Source: Candidatus Endomicrobiellum siamense (lineage in GTDB: Bacteria > Elusimicrobiota > Endomicrobiia > Endomicrobiales > Endomicrobiaceae). From it: a stretch of DNA of 54,490 nucleotides. A model generated the notes under the pieces. It saw only the letters and a list, made by a program, of their open reading frames with translations. It was not told the DNA's origin and searched no databases. The stretch is taken from positions 1 through 54,490 of the forward strand of contig JAIRXS010000044.1 of the NCBI GenBank assembly GCA_031268145.1. Direction: 5' to 3'. The translations under genes and the position numbers were made by a program. This document shows positions 47,014 through 54,490 of this stretch, piece after piece; the first letter of the stretch is position 1, and every line of letters starts with the position of its first letter.

Positions 47014-48289
47014 GAAGTTTGCTCTCATATCCTTCTTTTGACGGAACATAAAGCTCTATAGGATCTGGAAAATAACTTTGTTCCACATAATGTCCATCAA
47101 AATCGTGAGGATATTTATATCCGTTTCCATGTCCTAATTTTTTACTATCAAAATTTGCATCTTTTAGATGATTTGGTACTTTCCTAATTTTACCATTTTT
47201 AACTTCATTTATAGCTTTTCCTATAGCAAGGTAAGTGGAGTTAGATTTAGGTGCAGTCGCCACATAAATTGCTGCTTGAGATAAAATAATTCTTGCTTCT
47301 GGCATGCCTACAAATTTAACAGCTTCTAATGCAGAAACAGCAAACATTAATGCTCTTGGATCTGCCATGCCTACATCTTCTGAGGCACAAATAATTATTC
47401 TCCTTGCTATAAAACGAGGATCTTCACCTGCTAAAAGCATTTTTGCTAACCAATAAACACTAGCATCTGGATCACTCCCTCGCATAGACTTTATAAATGC
47501 AGAAATATGATCATAGTGAGCATCAGAAGTTTTATCGTAGACTACAGCTCTCTTTTGTAGAGATTCTTGAGCTACAAAAATATCAAATATTCTAACTCCT
47601 TTAGCATTAGCTTTTGTAGAAAGCACCCCTATTTCTAAAGCATTTAATAACTTCCTTGCATCGCCACTAGAATTCAAAACTAAATGTTTCTTTGCTTCAT
47701 CTGATATTTCAACGTTGTAACTACCAAGACCACTTTCTTTATCTGTTAAAGCAGATTCCATTATTTTTAAAAGAGCTTCATCGCTTAAAGCAAAAAATTC
47801 AAAAACTGTACTTCTTGAAATAATAGCTGCATTTATATAAAAAAAAGGATTTTCAGTTGTTATACCTATTAATGTTATAATGCCTCTTTCTACATCTGGC
47901 AGCAAAGCATCCTGTTGAGAACGATTAAAGTGGTGTATTTCATCTAACATTAATATGGTTTTTTTACCAGATGTTTCTAAACGTGCTTTTGCAGAATCTA
48001 TTATCTTTCTAATATCTGATATTCCTATTGTTACCGCGTTTGCCTCATGAAAATAAGCTTTAGTTCTTGAAGCTATAATTCTAGCTAAAGCACTTTTTCC
48101 AGTACCAGGAGGGCCAAAGAAAATTACAGATCTCAAACTGTCTGATTCTATTAAGCGTCTAAGCAGTTTCCCCTTTCCAACAATGTTGTCTTGACCCATA
48201 AAAGCTTCTAGGGTGTTTGGGGCCATTTTTAGAGCTAAAGGCCTATATTTTTTTTGAGCCTCATTTTTTAAAAAGTCTGTTTGTTCCAT
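46970..48289 (-). CDS. rarA: Replication-associated recombination protein A (RarA/MgsA AAA+ ATPase)
   Basis: This clamp-loader-like ATPase acts at stalled forks. The family start is RPLALKMAPNTLEAFMGQDN. Walker A is FGPPGTGKSALAR, Walker B is ILMLDEIHHF, and sensor 1 is LIGITTENP. The C-terminal RarA region has SDAHYDHISAFIKSMRGSDP, YWLAKMLLAGEDPRFIARR and NHLKDANFDSKKLGHGNGYKYPHD (given here as family landmarks). Length 439 aa is normal. No ribosome-binding site is visible before the ATG, which sits in the T-tract that ends the upstream RNA. Confidence 0.94.
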   Translation of the reverse strand: MEQTDFLKNEAQKKYRPLALKMAPNTLEAFMGQDNIVGKGKLLRRLIESDSLRSVIFFGPPGTGKSALARIIASRTKAYFHEANAVTIGISDIRKIIDSAKARLETSGKKTILMLDEIHHFNRSQQDALLPDVERGIITLIGITTENPFFYINAAIISRSTVFEFFALSDEALLKIMESALTDKESGLGSYNVEISDEAKKHLVLNSSGDARKLLNALEIGVLSTKANAKGVRIFDIFVAQESLQKRAVVYDKTSDAHYDHISAFIKSMRGSDPDASVYWLAKMLLAGEDPRFIARRIIICASEDVGMADPRALMFAVSALEAVKFVGMPEARIILSQAAIYVATAPKSNSTYLAIGKAINEVKNGKIRKVPNHLKDANFDSKKLGHGNGYKYPHDFDGHYVEQSYFPDPIELYVPSKEGYESKLHERLFRIKKKTDKN

Positions 48290-48292
48290 AAT

Positions 48293-48450
48293 AAAAAATC
48301 CGCAGATGCCGTTAGTTTAACCTGTTTAAAGCCTTCTTTTTTTCAAGTGAGATACAGTGGCATAAGCCCTCGAGCATACACTCGACTGCTGTTCTCTTGA
48401 GTAGACTTGTAGGAATAAACAAGGTCAAAACATCACCAACACTGCAGATC
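48293..48450 (-). ncRNA. ssrS: 6S RNA candidate
   Basis: The 175-bp gap between zapA and rarA folds, on the minus strand, into one long interrupted hairpin. The closing stem is AUCUGCAG (48449-48442) with CUGCGGAU (48305-48298). GUUGGU then pairs with ACUAAC. A 12-bp stem with one bulged U joins 48428-48416 to 48317-48328. An asymmetric central bubble follows, then CAAGU/ACUUG. GAGAACAG pairs with CUGUAUCUC (one bulged A), and a UCGAG/CUCGA tip closes the fold. A T6 run ends it. Size (about 155 nt), the central bubble and the position directly after zapA are those of 6S RNA, which binds sigma-70 RNA polymerase. The fold was drawn by hand. Confidence 0.75.
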
Positions 48451-48464
48451 AAATATGAAATATT

Positions 48465-48755
48465 TCAATTATTATAATCGTATTCATCTAGCTGTTTGAT
48501 AATATCTTTGATTTTTTTCTTATAATTATTTGAAATACTTTCTTGCGAATCCTTTAATTTAAGTAGATCTGCTGCAATTTTCACAGCAGTCAACGCTGCA
48601 ATCTTCTGAGTGTCGGGAACTTTAATATTTTCGTTTTTCACTTGCATCCATTGCTCATTTACAAAATTAACTATCCTATTAAAACTTAATTCGTCTATAT
48701 CATCTATATTAAGCTCTATATCTCTACCCATAATTCTTTCACGGGTTGTTGCCAT
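48465..48755 (-). CDS. zapA: Cell-division protein ZapA
   Basis: ZapA is a small FtsZ-ring-associated protein. The 96-aa sequence has the ZapA pattern: IMGRDIELNIDD near the start, FVNEQWMQVKN, VPDTQKIAALTAVKIAADLL (the conserved NxQRIAVLAALNIADEL-like helix) and a C-terminal coiled coil. It starts 2 bp after the coiled-coil gene and is directly followed by the 6S RNA candidate. Confidence 0.85.
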   Translation of the reverse strand: MATTRERIMGRDIELNIDDIDELSFNRIVNFVNEQWMQVKNENIKVPDTQKIAALTAVKIAADLLKLKDSQESISNNYKKKIKDIIKQLDEYDYNN

Positions 48756-48757
48756 TG

Positions 48758-48988
48758 CTATAAAACCTTTACAGTGTCAATTTTTTTTATAATACACTCT
48801 ATCTTAGAAACCACTTCTTGTGAATTTCTCTTTAATACAATGTATTGATCCAATTTTTTTTTATTTTGTTCATTTTCTTTCTTTAAATAATCAAGCTCTA
48901 ACTTTAATTTACGGTTTTCACTATCAAGTTTTTGTAACTTTTCTACAACTTTTTTAACTTTTGAAGACAAAATTTCAAGATCTCCCAT
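48758..48988 (-). CDS. Small coiled-coil protein next to zapA (ZapB-like)
   Basis: The 76-aa protein is nearly all heptad coiled coil (KKVVEKLQKLDSENRKLKLE, then LDYLKKENEQNKKKL). Size and position ahead of zapA suggest a ZapB-type partner of the division ring, but such short coiled coils cannot be assigned by sequence alone. ATG 48988 is taken because the longer frame to 49024 adds a non-coiled hydrophobic start. No clear ribosome-binding site is seen for either. Confidence 0.6.
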   Translation of the reverse strand: MGDLEILSSKVKKVVEKLQKLDSENRKLKLELDYLKKENEQNKKKLDQYIVLKRNSQEVVSKIECIIKKIDTVKVL

Positions 48989-49157
48989 AAATTTTATTCT
49001 ATAAATTAAAAGTAATGTTGTCAATTTCTGTAAGGGTTTCCAAAATTAAATGTGGATTGTTTTTGATAAGATTAAACTTTCAATAGTCCAGGTTTAAATT
49101 TTAAATAACAAATTTCCTCTCTTATATTTTTTTCTTAATATTTTGTACAATATTACA

Positions 49158-50225
49158 ATGGAAGATAATATTGATCTTATATTGCAAAAATCTATAGAAA
49201 CTCACAATTTATATGAAAATGAAATTTTATATCTTTTAAAATCTAAAGATACTAAAAAAATTTGTTCTTTTGCAGATATCGTAAGAAAAAAATATTTAGG
49301 AGACGAAGTACATTTAAGAGCATTAATAGAATTTTCAAATTATTGTAAGCAAAATTGCCTTTACTGCGGCTTACAAAGAGATAATTTAAAACAGGAACGA
49401 TACCGTATAAAAGAACAGGATATAATTAGTCTAGCAAAACAAGCAAAAGATTACGGATACAAAACCGTAGTTTTACAGTCTGGAGAAGATATTTATTATA
49501 CTGTAAAAAAAATGGCATATATAATATCTGAAATAAAAAAATTAGATATTGCAATAACTTTAAGTGTCGGCGAAAAAACTTTTAATGAATATAAAGCATA
49601 TAAACAAGCAGGGGCAGATAGATATCTACTAAGAATAGAAACTACAGATGAAACTCTTTATAATAAACTTAATCCTCAAATGAGTTTCAAAAATAGAATA
49701 CAGTGTTTGGAAAACATTAAAAAACTTGGATTTGAAGTTGGCTCTGGAATATTGATTGGACTCCCAGGACAGACACTTAAAAGTATTGCAAAAGATATTG
49801 TCTATTTACAATCTATACAAGTAGACATGGCAGGTATCGGACCATTTATTTATAATCCAGATACCTCTATATTATCTTTTGGCAAGATAAATCAGTACGA
49901 TAATTTTGACTTATCTATTAAAGTCATGGCTATTTTACGTTTAATCATGCCGGATATTAATATACCTGCTACAACTGCAATGGAAACTTTAAACTCTAAT
50001 GGTAGAATTATAGCTTTGCAAAGTGGTGCAAATGTAGTTATGCCTAATGCTACAGAAATTATTTACAGAAAAAAGTATCAAATATACCCAGGGAAAATTT
50101 GTTTAAATGATTCCCCAATCCACTGTAGGGCCTGTATAGAAAATAAAATTAAATCTATAGGTAGATTTATTTCTCAAAATAAAGGATTTCATAAACAATC
50201 ATCCTCTAACGTTGTTCTGAATTAA
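49158..50225 (+). CDS. hydE: [FeFe]-hydrogenase maturase HydE (radical SAM)
   Basis: HydE is a radical SAM enzyme needed to build the H-cluster. The cluster motif CX3CX2C is in FSNYCKQNCLYCGLQ. Further family segments are VVLQSGEDIYYT, LRIETTDETLYNKLNP, GSGILIGLPGQT, DMAGIGPFIYNPDT and ATTAMETLNSNGR. The GPFIYNP and METL stretches favour HydE over BioB and PylB. The ATG at 49158 is taken over TTG 49143. It is divergent from the zapA operon and followed 32 bp later by mnmA. Confidence 0.9.
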   Translation: MEDNIDLILQKSIETHNLYENEILYLLKSKDTKKICSFADIVRKKYLGDEVHLRALIEFSNYCKQNCLYCGLQRDNLKQERYRIKEQDIISLAKQAKDYGYKTVVLQSGEDIYYTVKKMAYIISEIKKLDIAITLSVGEKTFNEYKAYKQAGADRYLLRIETTDETLYNKLNPQMSFKNRIQCLENIKKLGFEVGSGILIGLPGQTLKSIAKDIVYLQSIQVDMAGIGPFIYNPDTSILSFGKINQYDNFDLSIKVMAILRLIMPDINIPATTAMETLNSNGRIIALQSGANVVMPNATEIIYRKKYQIYPGKICLNDSPIHCRACIENKIKSIGRFISQNKGFHKQSSSNVVLN

Positions 50226-50257
50226 TAGCAAATTTTGAAATTGTGGAGAAATTTATT

Positions 50258-51442
50258 ATGCAAAAGATTTTAGTTGGGTTAAGTGGAGGCGTGGATTCTG
50301 CCGTTGCCTCTTATTTATTAAAAAAACAAGGTTTTGACATAATAGGAGTCATGATGTCTATCTGGGACAATTCCTATCCAATTCCGAAAAATAAAGATAT
50401 GGACGCTTGTCTGGGGCCAGAAGAGGATGATATTGAATCTGTAAAAAAGATTGCAGATTTTTTAAAAATTCCTTTACATATATTAGACTGTAGAGAAGAA
50501 TATAAAAAAGTAGTCATTGAAAATTTTAGAAATGAATATAAACAAGGACGCACACCAAACCCCTGTGTATGGTGTAACGCATATATAAAGTTTGGCGTTT
50601 TGCCAACAACAGCAAAAAAACATGGTCTTGCTTTTGATAAATTTGCTACAGGCCACTATGCAAATATAAAGTTTAATGATTCTATTGGAATGTATCAATT
50701 ATGTAAAGCGTTTGACGAAACAAAAGATCAAACTTATTTCTTATATAGATTAAATCAAAAAATTTTATCTCAAATAGTGTTTCCGTTAGGGAACCTGAAA
50801 AAAGAAGAAGTGAGAAATATTGCAAAAGAAATTGGCATGCCTGTAGCACAAAAACCAGACAGTCAAGATTTTTATTGCGGCGATTATAACGACATACTAC
50901 AGTTTCCTATAAATTCTGGAGATATTATAGACAAGAATGGAAAAGTTTTAGGAAAACATAATGGAATTTGGAATTATACTATAGGGAAACGTAAAGGATT
51001 GGGTTTATCTGGAGGAACAAAAGAACCTTTATATGTAATAAATATTTTAGCCAAACAAAATGCTATAGTAGTAGGCCCCAAAGAAGATCTATATTCAAAA
51101 TGTTTAACTGCTGTAAAAGTTTCTTGGGGATCTATTGCTGCCCCTACACAACAAATACAAGTAGCTGTAAAAATTAGGCAACAACATAATCCCGCAAAAG
51201 CTACCATTACACCTATTGACAAGTCTTCTGTAAAAGTTGATTTTCAAGAAGCTCAAATGTCTATTACAGCTGGACAAAGCGCAGTGTTCTACAAAGACGA
51301 TGTGGTTCTTGGCGGTGGTATAATATGGGCCGCAAGTTCTTGCTTTAAAAGTTCTATCGGTTCCTTTTCGTTAGCGCGTTCGTTGTCGTCAATCAAAACG
51401 CAAAATTTTTCAAAATGTAGATTTAAATTATCACAGCCATAA
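50258..51442 (+). CDS. mnmA: tRNA-specific 2-thiouridylase MnmA with an abnormal C-terminal tail
   Basis: MnmA thiolates U34 of tRNA-Lys, -Glu and -Gln; two of those tRNAs are in this window. The PP-loop is VGLSGGVDSAVAS. The catalytic cysteines are in TPNPCVWCN and DSQDFYCGDY, with FATGHYA, KDQTYFLY and GKRKGLGL conserved. The normal end is reached at VVLGGGIIW (about residue 357). A further 38 residues (AASSCFKSSIGSFSLARSLS and so on) do not belong to the family and overlap the convergent ATPase gene by 12 bp. ATG 50258 is preferred to GTG 50243. The core looks functional. Confidence 0.92.
   Translation: MQKILVGLSGGVDSAVASYLLKKQGFDIIGVMMSIWDNSYPIPKNKDMDACLGPEEDDIESVKKIADFLKIPLHILDCREEYKKVVIENFRNEYKQGRTPNPCVWCNAYIKFGVLPTTAKKHGLAFDKFATGHYANIKFNDSIGMYQLCKAFDETKDQTYFLYRLNQKILSQIVFPLGNLKKEEVRNIAKEIGMPVAQKPDSQDFYCGDYNDILQFPINSGDIIDKNGKVLGKHNGIWNYTIGKRKGLGLSGGTKEPLYVINILAKQNAIVVGPKEDLYSKCLTAVKVSWGSIAAPTQQIQVAVKIRQQHNPAKATITPIDKSSVKVDFQEAQMSITAGQSAVFYKDDVVLGGGIIWAASSCFKSSIGSFSLARSLSSIKTQNFSKCRFKLSQP
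51335..51430 (-). pseudogene. Coding relic antisense to the mnmA tail
   Basis: On the minus strand, directly after the ATPase stop and in another frame, an open stretch reads LHFEKFCVLIDDNERANEKE and then PIELLKQELAAH. It has natural-looking composition and richer G and C than mnmA. It probably marks foreign DNA that replaced the end of mnmA. The family is unknown. Confidence 0.35.
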
Positions 51443-52666
51443 CGCCGCTATCGGCACAGCAAGCATTCCTTCGCCAAACGATAACGTTTGCGAACCGGAA
51501 TACAAAACAATCCCCAAATACGCTTTTTTATCTTTAACAATATTATTTTTAAACCACATTTGATGGACAAAATCTCCTTTTGAAACGCTGTGGCTGGCCT
51601 TAACCTCACAACCAAGCAATGAGCCGTCGCTGCTACGCTCTATTAAAAAATCTATTTCACGTTGTCTTGCATCACGATATTGATACAAAGAATAATCTCT
51701 GTCCAATTCGACCTGCACTGATAATTCTTGATATACAAACGTTTCCATAATTTTGCCGGATTTGTCCGTGTCAAGCATAATGTCGTCTTTTTTATATCCT
51801 AAAACAGCGGTCATAAAACCTGTGTCGGCAACATATGTTTTTGTTATGCGCCCGATGCGATCATAATCCGTTTTTATCCATGGTTTTACCCTATCAAATA
51901 AAAACAATGTTTCAAGCGCATTGATATATCCCGTTATTGTGGGGCGCGATACGCCAAGGTGTGCACAAATTGCCGAAACATCCATAAATTTGCCAGACCA
52001 AGAAGCCATAATTTCTATCAAATCTTTTAAAGCGTCTTGCCTAACAATATTTGCTACGTCTTTTAAATCTCGTTTTATTAAAGCTTCAATATAATCTCTG
52101 TGCCAATCTATTCTTTCGACCTGCGTCGTTAGGCGCTCTGCTTCCGGAAATCCGCCACGAAACGCAATATCAAAAATAGCCTCTTTGTCATAACCTTCAA
52201 TCTGCGAAGGGAAATCGTTTGCAAACGCGCGTTTTAAAAATATCGGTTTTTTTTGTAAAATTTCCCCCTGCGTTAATGGTCGCAAGCGGATATGTTTAAC
52301 CCTTCCAGCCAAACTTTCCGTCACGCTTGGCAAAGTTTGTATATTTGCGGAACCCGTAATAAGATATTGCCCTAGGCGATTGTCATTATCAACTGCATAT
52401 TTAATTGATTGAATTAATTCCGGAACTTTCTGAATTTCGTCTATAATCATTGTGCCAGCTTTATTTTTAACAAATCCCAAAGGGTCGTTTTGAGCGGCTT
52501 TGCGCACATTTTCTTCATCTAGTGCTCTAAAAATATTATCTTTATTCAAAATATCTTTGGCAAGCGTTGTTTTGCCTGTTTGCCTTGCGCCCGATATAAC
52601 CACCACACGGCGAACTTTCAATGCCTGTTTTAGGTTATCTGCCAACCAACGCGGAAATTTCGACAT
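51431..52666 (-). CDS. AAA-family ATPase with DUF4143 domain
   Basis: The 411-aa protein has the AAA_14 N-terminal half: Walker A VVISGARQTGKTTLAKDIL, Walker B GTMIIDEIQKVPELIQ, sensor YLITGSANIQTL and SLAGRVKHIRLRPLTQGE. The C-terminal DUF4143 half has FVYQELSVQVELDRDYSLYQ, then DARQREIDFLIERSSDGSLL and CEVKASHSVSKGDF. The nuclease-like ExK arrangement is in EIDF and EVK. These proteins are widespread accessory genes of uncertain function. CAGGAGATT precedes the ATG. By eye the base composition is richer in G and C than the neighbouring core genes. Confidence 0.9.
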   Translation of the reverse strand: MSKFPRWLADNLKQALKVRRVVVISGARQTGKTTLAKDILNKDNIFRALDEENVRKAAQNDPLGFVKNKAGTMIIDEIQKVPELIQSIKYAVDNDNRLGQYLITGSANIQTLPSVTESLAGRVKHIRLRPLTQGEILQKKPIFLKRAFANDFPSQIEGYDKEAIFDIAFRGGFPEAERLTTQVERIDWHRDYIEALIKRDLKDVANIVRQDALKDLIEIMASWSGKFMDVSAICAHLGVSRPTITGYINALETLFLFDRVKPWIKTDYDRIGRITKTYVADTGFMTAVLGYKKDDIMLDTDKSGKIMETFVYQELSVQVELDRDYSLYQYRDARQREIDFLIERSSDGSLLGCEVKASHSVSKGDFVHQMWFKNNIVKDKKAYLGIVLYSGSQTLSFGEGMLAVPIAALWL

Positions 52667-52830
52667 TTTAATCTCCTGTTATAAAATCAATAACAATTTA
52701 ATTATAATATATACTTGGATTAAATGTAAAGAGTTTATGTGGAAATATGCAAAGTGATTGTCTGGTATATTGCAAACTAAATATGTGTAAAAATATAAAA
52801 AATACTCGTTTTACACAGTAGTTTTATATC

Positions 52831-52888
52831 TTAATCTACGTATATATTACATAGATTAATTGACTTTGCGTAAATTACAAGTTATAAT
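52831..52888 (+). promoter_or_regulatory. fic promoter with adjacent inverted repeat
   Basis: The -35 TTGACT (52860-52865) and the perfect -10 TATAAT (52883-52888) are 17 bases apart. Immediately upstream an 8-bp inverted repeat, TTAATCTA (52831-52838) and TAGATTAA (52852-52859), abuts the -35. A third half-site (TAATCTA) overlaps the -10 end at 52885-52891. This looks like a repressor-controlled promoter. The start would fall just before 52900, supporting the fic ATG at 52915. The stretch 52667-52830 shows nothing else. Confidence 0.7.
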
Positions 52889-52914
52889 CTATGCAAAAAA
52901 CGCGGAGATTGTAT

Positions 52915-54015
52915 ATGAAACATTACATACACCAACTAGATGGATACCCTAAATTTGCTTGGGACAGCGCAAAAATCCTTGATATTTTGACCAACGTTGC
53001 AATAAACCAAGGGACAATTTTAGGCAAAATGCAACAATTTGGTTTTGGCATACAACAAGAAGCTATGTTGAATGCCCTTACCGAAGAAATTACCAAATCC
53101 AGTGAAATAGAAGGCGAAATATTAAACTCTCAACAAGTTCGTTCTTCATTAGCACGCCGTCTAAACATAAAGCTGGAAAATCCAGTCCCAGAATCACATC
53201 ACATTGATGGAATTGTACAGGCAATGATGGATGCTGTAAATAATTACAAAATGCCTCTTACAGATGAAAGGCTTTTTGGCTGGCATGCATCATTATTTCC
53301 AACAGGATATAGCGGCATGCACAAAATAAAAATCGCTGCATATAGAACCGAAGAAATGCAAGTCGTATCCAGTAAAAATTACCGTGATCTTATCCATTAC
53401 GAGGCGCCGTCTCCTAAAAAAGTTTCAGCACAAATGAAAGAATTTCTTAGTTGGCTAAATGCCAATGGCAACGAAAATCCATTGTTAAAAGCCGCTATTG
53501 CACATTTATGGTTTGTTATAATTCATCCTTTTGATGATGGCAACGGTCGTCTGACACGCAGTATAACCGAAATGATGCTTGCACGCGCTGAAAATACAAA
53601 TTTGCGTTTTTATTCGATGTCTGCTCAAATTCAAAAAGAAAAAAAGGATTACTACGGCGTTTTAGAAGAAACAAACACAAGCACGTTAGATATTACTATA
53701 TGGCTAGAATGGTTTTTTGGATGTCTCCAGCGCGCAATAGAAAGCAGCAACGATATTATCGGAAAAGTCTTGGAAAAGGCAGCATTTTGGCAAAGACACG
53801 CGCTTGATATAACAAATGAAACGCAACGAGAAATTATTAACAAACTTATGGATGGCTTTACCGGCAATATGACTAGCGGCAAAGTTGCCAAGATATTTAA
53901 AATTTCACAAGATACTGCTATAAGGTTACTTAAAGACCTGTCGGAACGTGGTTTCTTATCAGTTCAAGCTGCTGGACGCAGCACACATTATGTGCTGATT
54001 AATACGCAAAGATAA
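52915..54015 (+). CDS. Fic-family protein (DUF4172 plus Fic domain), class II autoinhibited
   Basis: Fic enzymes transfer AMP or similar groups to target proteins. The N terminus (HYIHQLDGYPKFAWDS) is the DUF4172 start. The inhibitory-helix motif SxxxEG is SSEIEG at about residues 62-67, placing it in class II. The active-site motif HPFDDGNGRL is at about residues 204-213, complete and with the catalytic His. The C-terminal part reads as a winged-helix-like segment (SGKVAKIFKISQDTAIRLLK). ATG 52915 has GGAG 7 nt upstream. No separate antitoxin is seen. Confidence 0.93.
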   Translation: MKHYIHQLDGYPKFAWDSAKILDILTNVAINQGTILGKMQQFGFGIQQEAMLNALTEEITKSSEIEGEILNSQQVRSSLARRLNIKLENPVPESHHIDGIVQAMMDAVNNYKMPLTDERLFGWHASLFPTGYSGMHKIKIAAYRTEEMQVVSSKNYRDLIHYEAPSPKKVSAQMKEFLSWLNANGNENPLLKAAIAHLWFVIIHPFDDGNGRLTRSITEMMLARAENTNLRFYSMSAQIQKEKKDYYGVLEETNTSTLDITIWLEWFFGCLQRAIESSNDIIGKVLEKAAFWQRHALDITNETQREIINKLMDGFTGNMTSGKVAKIFKISQDTAIRLLKDLSERGFLSVQAAGRSTHYVLINTQR

Positions 54016-54035
54016 AAATAATAACAAACTATTAT

Positions 54036-54161
54036 GTGCAAAAAGCATTGCTTGATACGAACATTATTATCCATAGAGAAAATTATACAGTCTCAAATTA
54101 TATCAACCCACTTGGTCTTCTTGTACTATTACAAATTGTTGATATAATAAGACGCTTTTAG
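54036..54161 (+). pseudogene. PIN-domain toxin relic
   Basis: A 41-codon frame (starting at GTG) contains KALLDTNIIIHREN, the metal-binding first strand and helix of VapC-like PIN proteins. It then loses similarity (PLGLLVLLQIVDIIRRF) and stops. The other acidic residues of the PIN active site are missing. A match this short is suggestive only. Confidence 0.4.
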
Positions 54162-54230
54162 TATAATTTATGCAATTAAACTATTGTAGTGCATAAAAAT
54201 GACATATTTTATGCATTGTATAGAGGCAAT

Positions 54231-54490
54231 ATGCTAACAAGCATTATAGGACAGCAAAAAGAAGAAAGAGATTTGCTTTTGTCAAAAAATTTAGGTAAGC
54301 TTCTTGAAAATTTAGTTTTTGTAGAATTGTTACGGCGCGACTTTTCAGCTATACAATCTCTTTTTTATTACCGCACCCGAAACGACAAAGAAATAGATTT
54401 TGTTTGTAGGCAGGCAAACCAAGTTTCAGCACTGATACAGGTTTCTTATGATATATCAGCCTCAAAAACATTAAAACGCGAAGTTTCTGC
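54231..54490 (+). pseudogene. 5'-truncated AAA/DUF4143 ATPase, running off the window
   Basis: The frame from ATG 54231 encodes the DUF4143 half only: NLGKLLENLVFVELLRRDF, FYYRTRNDKEIDFVCRQ and SALIQVSYDI. The first half with the Walker motifs is absent; upstream, 54190-54230 reads KNDIFYALYRGNML in frame and then meets a stop. It is a second, different copy of the family seen at 51-52.7 kb. The end lies outside the window, so its 3' state is unknown. Confidence 0.65.

Noticed and set aside
49158-50225. Biotin synthase (BioB) in place of HydE
   Set aside because: The GPFIYNP and METL segments and the presence of hydA and hydG favour HydE; no biotin genes are seen.
51431-54490. A defined antiphage defence system
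   Set aside because: Fic, DUF4143 ATPase and PIN fragments are together, but no core defence signature is present and half of the genes are relics.

Overview
The window is AT-rich bacterial DNA from a Gram-negative anaerobe. The outer-membrane features are an autotransporter, a TolC-type channel, an RND pump and a Tad pilus. The anaerobe features are a trimeric [FeFe]-hydrogenase with two maturases and the complete absence of respiratory genes. Compact operons mixed with decayed genes and transposase relics fit a host-associated lineage such as Endomicrobium (Elusimicrobiota, termite-gut flagellate symbionts). That placement is an inference from gene content and style, not from an alignment.

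Layout. 0-3.2 kb: thrS and hydG (minus). 3.4-6.2 kb: a GGAI/FxxN-repeat autotransporter. 6.2-19.2 kb: one long tightly packed minus-strand array: a 32-aa membrane peptide, yajQ, a REC-GAF regulator, rlmD, a TolC-like channel, an RND pump, then a partial Tad pilus set (tadE, flp, cpaB, a TadZ-CpaF fusion, tadB, tadC). 19.3-26.9 kb: an accessory island bracketed by inverted relics of one transposase. It holds a broken ABC exporter, a ribB of different base composition, an EEVS-like sugar-phosphate cyclase, a luxS with no proper start, a TIM-barrel isomerase and several dead gene fragments. 26.9-38 kb: core minus-strand genes: nifS-like, mltG, yacP-like, ruvX, hydA-hydB-hydC, a cation/proton antiporter, thyX, purA, tRNA-Glu and tRNA-Lys. 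38.4-43.5 kb: plus-strand dprA, topA, a Xer recombinase and an unknown gene with a UBA-like start. 43.8-44.6 kb: an MntA/HepT toxin-antitoxin pair. 44.6-49 kb: a tiny exported peptide gene with its own signals, then rny, a 5-formyl-THF cyclo-ligase, rarA, a strong 6S RNA candidate, zapA and a coiled-coil partner. 49-51.4 kb: hydE and mnmA. 51.4-54.5 kb: a second accessory patch with an AAA/DUF4143 ATPase, a Fic protein and relics of a PIN toxin and another ATPase.

How the genes fit together. HydABC would reoxidise NADH and ferredoxin to H2, with HydE and HydG building the H-cluster; hydF is not in the window. Surface functions (autotransporter, Tad pilus, efflux) form one block. The zapA - 6S RNA - rarA - cyclo-ligase order resembles the zapA-ssrS-ygfA arrangement of proteobacteria. 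The most novel-looking items are the 6S RNA candidate, the TadZ-CpaF fusion, the cyclase/LuxS/TIM-barrel cluster with luxS in frame behind a UAG stop, and two very small genes (32 and 35 aa) with good expression signals.
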